Counted from the first letter of the stretch, positions 1 through 8,507 are shown. The stretch: DNA of 64,000 nucleotides from Oscillospiraceae bacterium (GCA_022768245.1 JALEMR010000021.1:1-64000), one strand, 5' to 3'. Notes: generated by a model not told the origin, from the sequence alone. Numbers and translations are program-made.

Positions 1-142
1 CACCTTGCCGCCCGTTAGCGGCGGCAAAAGCAGACGTCAATCAGGGAGTACGGCACAAATCTTTGATTTGTGCCGCTGAAAATCCTGTTTTACAGGATTT
101 TCAGCCAATAACTGCCCTTCGGGCAGTTATTGAGTACGCACT
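1..142. repeat. Hairpin-array repeat, copy A (cut by window edge)
   Basis: Non-coding stretch made of back-to-back perfect hairpins: TTGCCGCC/GGCGGCAA with two mismatches in this copy, CGGCACAAATC/GATTTGTGCCG, CTGAAAATCCTGT/ACAGGATTTTCAG and CAATAACTGCCC/GGGCAGTTATTG, ending in AGTACGCACT. The last 92 bases are identical to 9924-10015; seven differences lie in the first 50. The left end probably continues beyond the window, because copy C has one more 18-bp hairpin there. The rest of 143-280 is AT-rich and I see nothing in it except the promoter that follows. Confidence 0.85.
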
Positions 143-280
143 ATATTATCGCATCGGTAAACATTTGTCGATATACAAGTTGATTTTTTTGATCATTAAC
201 GCGATGTGTTCTGATTTTTGGCTTTCTTTGACAGTAATAATGATTATTTTTGTATTATTTGTCATAATTCACGAATTATA

Positions 281-309
281 TTGACAATTGTCGAAATTTG
301 TGATATAAT
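281..309 (+). promoter_or_regulatory. Strong sigma-A-type promoter with palindrome over -35
   Basis: TTGACA at 281-286 and TATAAT at 304-309 are separated by exactly 17 bases, a perfect housekeeping promoter driving the hydrogenase-like chemoreceptor. The -35 box overlaps the perfect 10-bp palindrome GACAATTGTC (283-292), which could be an operator; that part is inference. Confidence 0.8.
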
Positions 310-359
310 GTGTACAAATAATCAGACGCAGCAAAACTTTTTTTGCGAGGTGTATAAAA

Positions 360-2225
360 ATGATACATGTTATCGAAGATAAATGCATCGGCTGCAACGC
401 CTGTATAAGGACCTGTCCCGTTCCCAATGCGAACCACTATGACGGGAAGGTCGTCAGAGTAAATCCCGACGAGTGCATCCAATGCGGCGAATGTATCAAG
501 AACTGCAGGCACGGAGCCCGCTATTACGACGATGATCTCGATACCTTCATGGAAATGATAAAGAAAAAGAAGGTCTCCCTTATCGTGGCGCCCGCTATCA
601 AGACCGCTCTCGACGGAAGATGGCGGCATATACTGAAATGGCTCAAGGATATGGGAGTCCATGAGGTCTACGACGGCTCCTTCGGCGCTGATATCTGTAC
701 ATATATGCACATCGAATATATGAAGCGCCACCCCGACGCAAAGATAATTTCCCAGCCCTGCGCGGCTATCGTGAATTATGCGGAAAAGCATAAGCCCGAG
801 CTTATCCCGTGGCTGTCGCCGGTACAGTCTCCGCTTTTGTGCTGTGCGGTGTTCGTCCGCAAATATCTGAAAAACAACGATATCCTTGCGGCGCTTACTC
901 CCTGCGTCGCAAAAAGCGACGAGTTCCGCAATACGGGGCTTATCAGCTTCAATATAACCTTCAAGAGCATCGACGAGTATATAAAGTCCCACAACGTCAG
1001 TCTGCAGACGGGACGAAGCGAGTTCGAATTCTCCGCAGTCCGCGGCTTTGACGGTGCATTCTATCCTATCCCCGGCGGACTTAAGGAGTGTCTGCATGTA
1101 TATGCGCCCGACCTTTCGGTGACTACCTCCGAGGGCGTGCAGAAGGTCTACGAGGATCTTGATGTCTATCTGGAGACCTCCAAGTCAAAGCTTCCGTCGG
1201 TATACGATGTGCTCTCCTGCGAGTTCGGCTGCAACTCGGGAGTGGGCGCAAGGAGCGAATTCAACACCTTCAACGCTTACGATATCATGATAAATGCCAA
1301 GAGCTGGGCTAACAACCGCAGAAAATCCGAGAGATTCCATAAAAAAGTGTTTGCTTCCCTGAAGCTGGAGGATTTTCTCAGAAAATACACCGACAGGCGG
1401 GTATCCCACCTGCCCGATGAGCAGCAGCTGGATGAGGTGTTCAGAAGCATGGGCAAATATACCGAGGCGGACAGACATGTGGACTGTCATGCCTGCGGCT
1501 TCAAGAGCTGCCGTCATATGGCAATGACTATCTTTGCGGGAAACAATACTCCCTCAAACTGCATCATGTTCGAAAAGACCCAGATGCAGGAGATGAAGGA
1601 CAAGCTGGAAAAGCAGCATCATTCTCTGCAGGACGCCGTTTCGGAGATAAACAGCTCGCTTGGCGCCCTTACCGAAAAGCTTCGTCCGATAGTGGAGCAT
1701 ACCGTAAACAATTCGGAAAAGAACGAGGTCATCAAAAACGATATGCTCATACTGAACAGGGAGATATCCGCTATCCACGAGGGCGCCGACGGCATTGCGT
1801 GCTCGGTCTCGGAGATAGGCGTCAGCATCGACGAGTATACCAGGATACTTGAAAAGATACAGAGCATTTCCGAGCAGACCAATATGCTCGCCATAAATGC
1901 GTCCATAGAAGCGGCGCGTGCGGGCGAGTTCGGCAGAGGCTTTGCCGTGGTGGCAGACGAGGTGCGGGGTCTTGCGGTCAAGTCCGCGGAGACCCTTAAG
2001 GAGGCGGAGGAGCATACCGATATGATACTGAAAAATGTCAGCGGTATAAAGAAGGCCTCCGACGGCATCAACGGACAGGTGACAAAGACTCAGGAGAGCG
2101 TGGTAAGCACCGAAGGAGCCGTTGACGATCTGAATGAAAGCTCCCGCTTTATCCGCAGCAGCATATCCGAGATAACCGAGGTCATCAGGGAGCTCAATGA
2201 TATTGCCGCCGGTCTTGTGAATTAA
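360..2225 (+). CDS. Cytoplasmic methyl-accepting receptor with [FeFe]-hydrogenase-like sensor domain
   Basis: 621 residues and no membrane segment, so a soluble receptor. Order: two [4Fe-4S] ferredoxin motifs (C9/C12/C15/C19 and C39/C42/C45/C49); an iron-hydrogenase large-subunit-like domain (about 65-340); a CxxC-x4-C 'Fe-S' domain near 376-400; and a chemotaxis signalling domain whose hairpin tip ([17 protein letters not shown]) is near residue 505. The H-cluster loops are present but altered: SQPC (C133) instead of TSCCP, TPC (C182), and CEFGC (C285, C289). All four probable ligands are kept, while the Cys that relays protons in catalytic enzymes is replaced by Pro. That pattern is known from putative sensory [FeFe] hydrogenases, so sensing of H2 or redox state rather than turnover is inferred. 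It is followed after 28 bases by a receiver protein. RBS GCGAGG precedes the ATG. Confidence 0.85.
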   Translation: MIHVIEDKCIGCNACIRTCPVPNANHYDGKVVRVNPDECIQCGECIKNCRHGARYYDDDLDTFMEMIKKKKVSLIVAPAIKTALDGRWRHILKWLKDMGVHEVYDGSFGADICTYMHIEYMKRHPDAKIISQPCAAIVNYAEKHKPELIPWLSPVQSPLLCCAVFVRKYLKNNDILAALTPCVAKSDEFRNTGLISFNITFKSIDEYIKSHNVSLQTGRSEFEFSAVRGFDGAFYPIPGGLKECLHVYAPDLSVTTSEGVQKVYEDLDVYLETSKSKLPSVYDVLSCEFGCNSGVGARSEFNTFNAYDIMINAKSWANNRRKSERFHKKVFASLKLEDFLRKYTDRRVSHLPDEQQLDEVFRSMGKYTEADRHVDCHACGFKSCRHMAMTIFAGNNTPSNCIMFEKTQMQEMKDKLEKQHHSLQDAVSEINSSLGALTEKLRPIVEHTVNNSEKNEVIKNDMLILNREISAIHEGADGIACSVSEIGVSIDEYTRILEKIQSISEQTNMLAINASIEAARAGEFGRGFAVVADEVRGLAVKSAETLKEAEEHTDMILKNVSGIKKASDGINGQVTKTQESVVSTEGAVDDLNESSRFIRSSISEITEVIRELNDIAAGLVN

Positions 2226-2253
2226 CAGGATCACGGCAAAAGGGGGAAACAAT

Positions 2254-3069
2254 ATGAAATACAGATTACTTATGAGCGGCGGAAGCTCTGCGATAGTATC
2301 TGAGTTTTTCCGCTTTACCGACACAAAGTTCAAGTGCCTGACAACGTCTTCGTGCATAACGGACATACTGAATCATTTTGAGATCCTTCAGCCCGACGCG
2401 TATATCTGCTTTATAGATGTCAAGTATGACGAAGCTTTGTCTCAGATAGAAGATATCAAGGAAAACAGCGTTTATAACGGTGCGCCTGTGATAGTCGTGG
2501 GTTCCGTGGAGGTGTGCAATGCTATTGAGAGCCGTCCCGAAAGGATCCCCGATCTGCTGATAAAGAGACCTATCTCAACGGATAATCTGGCGCTGAGTAT
2601 CGTCCGTTTTCTTGAAAAAAGAGCAGAAACGGCTAAGAGCTCCCCTGCTGAAATACCCGCATCAGCGGAGGTATCGCCTGTACATTCGGCTCCTGCCGAA
2701 GCTCCCGCAAAGAAGCATATCCTTGTGGTGGACGACGACCGCAGCATATTAAAGCTGCTTAAGTCTGCGCTCAGCGATGAATACGAGGTCACTGCAATGC
2801 TTAACGGCGTGCTGGTGGATAAATTCCTGGACAGCAGGTCTGTCGACCTTATCATACTTGATTATGAAATGCCTATTGAAACGGGAGCGGATGTTTTCAG
2901 AAGGATCAAAAATAATAAAAAAGCGGAAAATATCCCCGTGTGCTTCCTGACGGGAGTTTCCGAACGGGAAAAGATTCTGGAGATAATGCGGCTCAAGCCC
3001 CACAGCTATCTGCTCAAGCCAATAGAAATGGATATGCTCCGTTCGGTAATAAGCAATCTGACCACGTAA
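2254..3069 (+). CDS. Two-receiver response regulator (pseudo-receiver + CheY-like)
   Basis: 271 residues, RBS AAGGGGGAAAC. The C-terminal half (about 150-271) is a standard CheY receiver: acidic pocket VVDDD, phospho-acceptor Asp in ILDYEMP, Thr in FLTG and Lys in LLKPI. The first about 125 residues have the length and alternating beta/alpha pattern of a receiver but no convincing acidic pocket (the equivalent region reads CFIDVKYD), so it looks like a degenerate receiver. A linker rich in Pro, Ala and Ser joins them. There is no output domain, which suggests that it acts by protein contact. Its position directly behind the hydrogenase-like chemoreceptor suggests that it serves that receptor's pathway or links it to a kinase encoded elsewhere. 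Confidence 0.8.
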   Translation: MKYRLLMSGGSSAIVSEFFRFTDTKFKCLTTSSCITDILNHFEILQPDAYICFIDVKYDEALSQIEDIKENSVYNGAPVIVVGSVEVCNAIESRPERIPDLLIKRPISTDNLALSIVRFLEKRAETAKSSPAEIPASAEVSPVHSAPAEAPAKKHILVVDDDRSILKLLKSALSDEYEVTAMLNGVLVDKFLDSRSVDLIILDYEMPIETGADVFRRIKNNKKAENIPVCFLTGVSEREKILEIMRLKPHSYLLKPIEMDMLRSVISNLTT

Positions 3070-3088
3070 AAAACGGGTGATTGATATA

Positions 3089-3132
3089 GGCAGCACCCCA
3101 CAAAGCCGTCGGGCAGTTATTGAGTACGCAGT
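3089..3132. repeat. Hairpin-array repeat, copy B (deletion derivative)
   Basis: Begins GGCAGCACCCCACAAAG and ends CGGGCAGTTATTGAGTACGCA. Both ends match copy D (58810-58878) and the right end matches copies A and C, but the inner hairpins are missing. It lies 20 bases after the stop codon of the receiver gene. Confidence 0.7.
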
Positions 3133-3168
3133 AGTATAAAACGGTTAAGGTCCATGAACAAACAGAAA

Positions 3169-3210
3169 ACAAAGCGCCGAACTGTCCGTGAAGACAGTTC
3201 GGCGCTTTGT
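3169..3210. terminator. Bidirectional terminator between convergent genes
   Basis: Perfect 18-bp arms (3169-3186 and 3193-3210) around the loop CGTGAA. It sits between the plus-strand receiver gene and the minus-strand secreted-protein gene, with A/T-rich flanks on both sides. It probably ends transcription from both directions. Confidence 0.8.
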
Positions 3211-3236
3211 TCAGTAAAAATTATAGGAAGAAATTG

Positions 3237-3512
3237 TTATTTCCGATCTGCTTTTCTTCTTGCAGCGAAAATGGCTGCGGCTGCGGATAATGCCGCTGTT
3301 GAAGCGCATATTATCGCAATTGCGGACGAGCTGCTCTCGGCGGGCTCTTCGTCCTCGCAAAGTCCTGCGCCCGCGGAAACGTCCTCTCTGTCTCCTGTGT
3401 GATAGATAAGGTAGGGCGGGATATTATATATGGGATCGTAGGACGGAGCCGTATTGCCGGGATCTGTATTACTCGGGGGAGGGGTCACGGGGTCGGCAAA
3501 TACAGTGGAGTC
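3237..3512 (-). pseudogene. Detached C-terminal wall/membrane anchor of the secreted protein
   Basis: This stretch is in the same frame as the secreted protein at 3513-4979 and lies directly after its TAA stop. It encodes a Pro/Ser/Asn-rich linker (DPVTPPPSNTDPGN), then YHTGD, an acidic Ser-rich spacer, a hydrophobic segment ([20 protein letters not shown]) and a basic tail (RRKADRK). That is the layout of a sortase-type or membrane anchor, though no clean LPxTG is visible. A GTG at 3488 could start a separate 83-residue product, but no good RBS is seen. The simplest reading is that a nonsense mutation separated the anchor from its protein. Readthrough or a sequence error are alternatives. 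Confidence 0.65.
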
Positions 3513-4979
3513 TTATGTCGCGGAAGAATAAGAGCCTGAGTAGGAACCAAGCAGCTCTGCGCTTGTTATCTCAAAGCCGGGGGTGAAGGTGTCGCCTATC
3601 TTAGCGGAGCTCTTTGCAACGGGACCTACATAGATGTTGTTGATGGTCTTGTTCTGATACTTGGACAGGTCTATAATAATAGTACCTTCCTTTTCAGCCG
3701 CATAGTATTTTTCCTCCCAGCCAACGCCGTCCGAAGCCCAGCCGTGGAGAACTACAACAACGCCGCCTGCGTTCTTGGGATTTTTCATAGTGTAGGTGAT
3801 CTTAAGCGCTTTATAGCCCTTAAGGCTCATTCCGGAGGGGTTTTCCATGATATTGATGATCTGATTCAGATCGGGCTTTCCTGTGGGGATATCTCCGCTG
3901 GGGGACCAGTCCATAGCTTCCTGTATCTTGCCGGAGCTGAAGCTGCCCGTTTCGAGGGTAAGGTTCGGCTTTGTTTTGGAGCCCTTGATGCTTACTATTT
4001 CGCAGTCCCAGTTTTCAAAGTAGATGTTTTTGAGCTTTTTGGTGCCCAGAGCCTTGTATATGTCGCTTACGGCGACTGTCACCGTGCAGACGGACTTGTC
4101 GGAGGTCATAGTCCTCACTTCATACATTTTGTTCTTTTTTCCGGTATCAGTGCCCGAAGTGGTTATGCCGCCGACAGCAACTGCCGCCCAGGGGCAATAC
4201 TTTTCATCCGCGCTGTGGCTTCCGGGGTGAGTGCACTTCTTGGCGAGGTAGGGCTTGTAGGTTATGGTAAGGTACTTATATCCTTTAAGCTCGCTGTAAT
4301 CCATGGAGGGGGTGCCCTTTTCGTAGGACACGCTGAGCGTTACGCTGTTGACCTTAAAGGTAAGGGAATCATTTTTGTTATCGCTCCATGTGCCCGCGTT
4401 CAAGGAGAAATAGCCGTAGTTGGATATCTTTTTGCCGGAAATAGATGCGACCTTCTTGCTTGTGATGCTGCCGCTGTAGGTACAGGAACCCTTTGTCTCG
4501 TCATACTTATCGGTCTTGTCGGTGAGGGTATTATTTTCGGGGACGTCAGCGTCCACCCATTTTCCTTTGGAGTCGGTGCCGCCCGTAAATGGGAACGTAT
4601 TTACCTCGGCATCCGTTCTCTCGGTCTTGAATTCCCATGTATAATCCACCCGGATATTTTTTACTTTTATGGAATACACATCGGCATAGTCGCCCGTCTT
4701 TTCGAGGATAGCCGCTGCGACATCATCAGTGCGGTCATTGCTGTCCCCGGGGCTGCCTACGCTTATTTTGAAATCGGTGGGGAGGGTCTTGTACGCACCG
4801 TCGGAGCCCACATCGGAGAAGGTTATCTTCTTAGCGTAGTTTCCCGGAATGGTGACTACGGCAGTCTTTGCTGCCGATGCCGCGGAGACATCGGGAGCGG
4901 GTAGCGCTGCCGTGCAGCTCAATGCCACTGCCGCAGCTGTCAGCAGAGCATATGCCTTTAATTTTACAGATGTTGTCAT
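3513..4979 (-). CDS. Secreted protein of unknown function, ends at in-frame TAA before its anchor
   Basis: 488 residues with a clear signal peptide (basic start, hydrophobic core AYALLTAAAVALSCTAAL, Ala-rich cleavage zone near 30-35). The rest is rich in Thr, Ser, Lys and aromatic residues. Similar phrases recur (KGYKYLTITYKP near 235, KGYKALKITYTM near 390), which suggests repeated beta-sandwich modules of the kind found in ruminococcal carbohydrate-binding proteins. That assignment is tentative and I do not recognise a named family. RBS AGGAGG lies nine bases before the ATG. The reading frame resumes after the stop with a linker and hydrophobic anchor (3237-3512). It is divergent from the kinase gene and shares a symmetric control region with it. 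Confidence 0.7.
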   Translation of the reverse strand: MTTSVKLKAYALLTAAAVALSCTAALPAPDVSAASAAKTAVVTIPGNYAKKITFSDVGSDGAYKTLPTDFKISVGSPGDSNDRTDDVAAAILEKTGDYADVYSIKVKNIRVDYTWEFKTERTDAEVNTFPFTGGTDSKGKWVDADVPENNTLTDKTDKYDETKGSCTYSGSITSKKVASISGKKISNYGYFSLNAGTWSDNKNDSLTFKVNSVTLSVSYEKGTPSMDYSELKGYKYLTITYKPYLAKKCTHPGSHSADEKYCPWAAVAVGGITTSGTDTGKKNKMYEVRTMTSDKSVCTVTVAVSDIYKALGTKKLKNIYFENWDCEIVSIKGSKTKPNLTLETGSFSSGKIQEAMDWSPSGDIPTGKPDLNQIINIMENPSGMSLKGYKALKITYTMKNPKNAGGVVVVLHGWASDGVGWEEKYYAAEKEGTIIIDLSKYQNKTINNIYVGPVAKSSAKIGDTFTPGFEITSAELLGSYSGSYSSAT

Positions 4980-5053
4980 AATTATACCTCCTGTTATGAT
5001 ATTTTGGGGATAATTGCCTTTTGCAAGGATATTATATCATATATTTTCAGAGC

Positions 5054-5158
5054 TTTGGTATGCATTCTTGCATTATTTTTATAATTTATCAAAAAATATT
5101 TTTTGATAAATTGTCTGATTTGTACAAAAGAGAAAATAATGCAAATCTGCATACCAAA
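5054..5158. promoter_or_regulatory. Large dyad-symmetric control region between secreted protein and kinase
   Basis: Two 26-base boxes in inverted orientation (5054-5079 and 5133-5158) match at 23 of 26 positions; each holds the inner palindrome ATGCA-N4-TGCAT. Between them lies a perfect 30-bp AT palindrome (5083-5112). The left box covers the expected -35 position of the leftward promoter (its -10, ATTATA on the plus strand, is at 5031-5036). The right box ends four bases before the -35 of the rightward promoter (TTGTAT 5162-5167, N18, TATAAT 5186-5191). The symmetry suggests one dimeric regulator controlling both genes; the HTH-like product at 7116-7517 is a candidate. Confidence 0.7.
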
Positions 5159-5243
5159 ATATTGTATTTTAGTGATATAATATGATATAATATTAATAGT
5201 TTGATAATATGATAATAATATCATTCATAATAGAGGTGAGGAT

Positions 5244-7106
5244 ATGTCGTCAAAGCGAAAGCTGTGCGGGAACTGCTTTTCTCCCGTGAAGGGGAAAAAA
5301 TGCAGCACCTGCGGATATACGGAGGAGAATGCCCTTTCCGAACACGACGCTCTTCCTGTGGGCACGGAGCTCAACGACCGATATGTTATCGGAAGGCTGC
5401 TGGGTAGGGGCGGATTCGGCATGACCTATCTTGCCTACGACTGCGAGGATAACAGAGCTGTTGCCATAAAGGAATACTATCCCGACAAAACGGCTGTCCG
5501 TTCCTCGGACGACCTTACCGTCGAACCGATGACCACCTTCCATACAGAGGATTTTTCCGACGGACTGGAGCGGTTTTTCAGCGAAGCGGGCATAATCATG
5601 AAATTCCGCGAAAGCTCGGATATAATGGGCTTGTACGATGTTTTCCGCGAAAACGGAACGGCTTACTATGCAATGGAGTTCTTCAACGGCATCTCGCTGA
5701 AATCCTATGTTGAAAAAAAGGGACGCCTGTCGGAGGCGCAGGCGGTATATATCGCCGAAAAGCTGCTCACTGCGCTTTCCGTTATCCATAACGGCGGCGT
5801 GCTTCATCGGGATATCTCTCCCGATAATATCATACTCTGCTCCAACGGCAGGGTGAAGCTGGTTGATTTCGGCTCGGCAAGACCTCTGTCGGGCGACGGA
5901 AAACAGAGCATGTCGGTCATACTCAAGGAGGGCTTCGCGCCGCTGGAGCAGTATCAGCGCAAGGGCAATCAGAGCTGCCGCACCGATATCTATTCGCTGG
6001 CGATGTCCCTTTATTTCGGACTTACGGGGATAACCCCCGAAAATCCCATAATCCGTCTGGACGACGACAGCGACTTTAAAAAGGGACTTGAAAAAATATC
6101 CCCGGGGCTTGGGAAGATAATCGAAAAAGCAGCCGCCGTCAAGGAGAACGACCGTTACGCTTCCGATGAGGAAATGCTGTCGGATATCGGGGGCTGCGGC
6201 ATATCCTCGGAAGCTCCCGATATCGGAGAATTATCCGAGTCTGTGATAAATGCTCCGAAAATAAAAAAGAAGAGAATGTCCGTCAGGAAAAAGCTTGTTA
6301 TCGCTGTTTCCGCCGCAGCAGTTATGATCGCCGCGGCGCTCGGTATCTGTCTCGGGACATCTCCCGACGATATCGAAGTGAAGATCGGCGGGGAGATGTA
6401 TCCGCTGAGCACCACGCGCATAGTTATGCAGAACATGGAGCTGACTAATGCTCAGATAGCAAATCTCAAGCATATGAAAAAGCTGCAGTATCTTAACCTG
6501 TCCGATAACTACATCACCGACCTGTCCTGTCTTGACGGGCTGACGGAGCTTGAATATCTGTTTTTCAATAACAACAACGTTTCCGATATAAGCTTTGCCC
6601 GCTCCATGAACAAGCTGAAAAAGATAAGCGGCGAAAACAACAGCGTTTCGGATATCTCCGTTCTTGAAGGAAAAAATGACCTTGAAGAGGTCTTCTTCGG
6701 GGATAATTTCGTGACCGATATTTCTCCGCTGGCAGGGTGCGATAAGCTGAAGCGTGCAGGCTTCAACGAGGCGCAGATAGGCACTGTGGACGCTCTTGCG
6801 GGAAAGCCCGAACTGGAGATGGTATGTCTTGCGGGCTGTGATCTTGAAAGCATTGAGCCATTTCGTGACTGCGACAAGCTTCGGTACGTATATCTGGGAA
6901 GAAATTCTCTGACGGACCTGTCGCCGCTGGCAGGCTGCAATATCGAGGAATTCTATATTGACAACAATCGTCTTTCGGGTCATACCGACACCTTCAAGGG
7001 CATCACTCTCAACGGCTTTGTCTGCATGGAGGGCAACGGCTTTTCCGAGGAGGAGATACAGAATATCATTGACAATATGGACGGAGATTTCACGGTATAC
7101 TACTAA
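5244..7106 (+). CDS. Ser/Thr protein kinase with zinc ribbon, one membrane segment and leucine-rich repeats
   Basis: 620 residues. An N-terminal CxxC-x8-CxxC zinc ribbon (C8, C11, C20, C23) is followed by a Hanks-type kinase domain (about 45-320): glycine loop GRGGFGMTY, Lys in VAIKEYYPD, catalytic loop HRDISPDNI, metal-binding VDFGSA, and GFAPLEQY in the activation segment. A single membrane helix follows a basic stretch near 349-370. Residues about 395-615 form leucine-rich repeats (LQYLNLSDNYITDLSCL and similar units) placed outside the cell. The usual PASTA ectodomain is absent, so the ligand is likely a protein or glycan surface. RBS GAGGTGAGG. The downstream HTH-like gene begins nine bases after the stop, so the two are probably one transcript. 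Confidence 0.85.
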   Translation: MSSKRKLCGNCFSPVKGKKCSTCGYTEENALSEHDALPVGTELNDRYVIGRLLGRGGFGMTYLAYDCEDNRAVAIKEYYPDKTAVRSSDDLTVEPMTTFHTEDFSDGLERFFSEAGIIMKFRESSDIMGLYDVFRENGTAYYAMEFFNGISLKSYVEKKGRLSEAQAVYIAEKLLTALSVIHNGGVLHRDISPDNIILCSNGRVKLVDFGSARPLSGDGKQSMSVILKEGFAPLEQYQRKGNQSCRTDIYSLAMSLYFGLTGITPENPIIRLDDDSDFKKGLEKISPGLGKIIEKAAAVKENDRYASDEEMLSDIGGCGISSEAPDIGELSESVINAPKIKKKRMSVRKKLVIAVSAAAVMIAAALGICLGTSPDDIEVKIGGEMYPLSTTRIVMQNMELTNAQIANLKHMKKLQYLNLSDNYITDLSCLDGLTELEYLFFNNNNVSDISFARSMNKLKKISGENNSVSDISVLEGKNDLEEVFFGDNFVTDISPLAGCDKLKRAGFNEAQIGTVDALAGKPELEMVCLAGCDLESIEPFRDCDKLRYVYLGRNSLTDLSPLAGCNIEEFYIDNNRLSGHTDTFKGITLNGFVCMEGNGFSEEEIQNIIDNMDGDFTVYY

Positions 7107-7115
7107 TACAATGAG

Positions 7116-7517
7116 GTGATCGGCATCAAGACATCGGATATTGAAAGGATGATAAGGCGAACAAAGCGCCTTAATATGAAGGTCATCGAGGATAATGCTC
7201 CGCCGACTCTGAGCGAATATATTGAGGAATGCTTGAAGGAAAAGGGAGTAAAGCGCAGCGAGCTTATCCGTGCGCTGGATATAGACAGGAATTACGGCTA
7301 TCAGATACTCAACGGCACCCGTATCCCTACCAGAAGGCAGATAATCCACATCGGGCTTTTTCTCGGATCGGACGTCTCACAGGTGCAGCGAATGCTGACA
7401 TTGGGTGAGCGGGACGTGCTGTATGTGCGCCGTCCCGAGGACGCGAAGATAGTGCACTGCCTTGAACACCATATGGAGTATGAAAAGGCGTGCGAGTTTA
7501 TCTGGGGGGGAACCTGA
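7116..7517 (+). CDS. Small HTH (XRE-like) protein downstream of the kinase
   Basis: 133 residues from a GTG at 7116; an ATG at 7149 is an alternative start, and the RBS is not decisive. The centre (about 30-90: TLSEYIEECLKEKGVKRSEL, then IDRNYGYQILNGTRIPTRRQ) has the helix spacing of an XRE-type DNA-binding domain. The C-terminal 40 residues are mixed alpha/beta with the phrase LGERDVLYVRRPEDAKI. It could be a transcription factor phosphorylated by the kinase, or a kinase-bound adaptor. The linkage rests only on adjacency and the shared operon. Confidence 0.6.
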   Translation: MIGIKTSDIERMIRRTKRLNMKVIEDNAPPTLSEYIEECLKEKGVKRSELIRALDIDRNYGYQILNGTRIPTRRQIIHIGLFLGSDVSQVQRMLTLGERDVLYVRRPEDAKIVHCLEHHMEYEKACEFIWGGT

Positions 7518-7543
7518 CCAAAATGAAAATTTTCCGACAGCTC

Positions 7544-7572
7544 TTGACACAGAATAGTTTTCGTGGTAAAAT
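7544..7572 (+). promoter_or_regulatory. Promoter of TSUP permease gene
   Basis: TTGACA (7544-7549), 17-base spacer, TAAAAT (7567-7572). It lies 27 bases after the HTH gene stop and 39 bases before the permease start, so the permease has its own promoter. Confidence 0.7.
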
Positions 7573-7611
7573 ATATTTTATATACTACAAGAACTGTGTG
7601 AAAAAGCGGAG

Positions 7612-8403
7612 ATGTTGGAAATGCAGGATATACTGACAAAGATACTGGTCTGTCTCATTGCGGGAGCGGGGGCAGGCTTCGGAACGGGACTTGCGGGACT
7701 GTCCGCCGCGTCGGTCATTGCGCCTATGCTGATGACCTTTCTGGGAACTGACGCCTATGAAGCGGTGGGTATCGCACTGGCTTCCGATGTGCTGGCTTCG
7801 GCGATGTCGGCATGGACCTATAAGAAAAACGGGAATATCGACGTAAAAAACGGCATAGTCATGCTGATATCGGTGCTGGTGTTCACTGTGGTGGGAAGTC
7901 TGGCGGCGTCGCTTCTGCCGACAAAGACCATGGGCAGCTTTTCGGTGTGCATGACCTTCTTTGTGGGACTGAAATTCATATTCAAGCCCGTCATGACCGC
8001 AAAGGAAAGCAATCAGTCCGGAACCGGGAAAACAGCCGTTATCCGTTCCATAGTCAGCGGAATGGCGGTAGGCTTCATCTGCGGATTTGTGGGCGCAGGC
8101 GGCGGTATGATGATGCTTCTGGTGCTGGTGAGCGTGCTGGGCTACGAGCTTAAAACTGCCGTTGGGACAAGCGTGTTCATCATGACCTTTACGGCGCTGA
8201 CGGGAGCGGTATCCCACTTTGCGGTGGGCGGGGGGATAACCGACTATTCCATACTTATCATGTGCATGATATTCACTCTCATAGGAGCGGCGATAACGTC
8301 AAAGCTCGCAAACAAGGCTTCCGAGGAGAACATGAACCGCGCGCTGGGCTTCGGACTTGCAGCCCTCGGCATTGCGATGATAATTATAAATATGATAAAA
8401 TAA
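7612..8403 (+). CDS. TSUP (TauE/SafE) family membrane permease
   Basis: 263 residues with about eight hydrophobic segments and the two repeated Gly-rich signatures of the family (GAGAGFGTGLAGLSAASVIAP near 15-38; GFICGFVGAGGGMMMLL near 155-172, followed by KTAVGTSVFIM). TSUP proteins carry sulfite, sulfoacetate, thiosulfate or other small anions across the membrane; the substrate cannot be told from sequence. It has its own promoter, and a short GC-rich hairpin followed by Ts lies at about 8410-8432. The next gene encodes a TetR regulator with its own operators, so they need not be co-regulated. Confidence 0.8.
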   Translation: MLEMQDILTKILVCLIAGAGAGFGTGLAGLSAASVIAPMLMTFLGTDAYEAVGIALASDVLASAMSAWTYKKNGNIDVKNGIVMLISVLVFTVVGSLAASLLPTKTMGSFSVCMTFFVGLKFIFKPVMTAKESNQSGTGKTAVIRSIVSGMAVGFICGFVGAGGGMMMLLVLVSVLGYELKTAVGTSVFIMTFTALTGAVSHFAVGGGITDYSILIMCMIFTLIGAAITSKLANKASEENMNRALGFGLAALGIAMIIINMIK

Positions 8404-8442
8404 TTTGAGCCGTCCTATGGGCGGTTTTATTTTGTATTAATA

Positions 8443-8493
8443 TTGACTTTTAAGTCTAAAAGTTATATAATATAAAATAGACTAAAAAGTCTA
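8443..8493 (+). promoter_or_regulatory. TetR-type promoter with two operators
   Basis: The promoter is TTGACT (8443-8448), N17, TATAAT (8466-8471). Two copies of the palindrome TNGACT-N4-AGTCTA are present: 8443-8458 overlapping -35, and 8478-8493 at the expected transcription start. Their centres are 35 bp apart. This is the layout expected of autorepression by the TetR protein encoded 15 bases downstream. Confidence 0.75.
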
Positions 8494-8507
8494 TAAGAGG
8501 TGAGTGT

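Noticed and set aside
63-284. 73-codon frame covering repeat copy A and AT-rich DNA
   Set aside because: It reads through the hairpin array (the same peptide start appears in copy C) and ends inside the promoter; no RBS.
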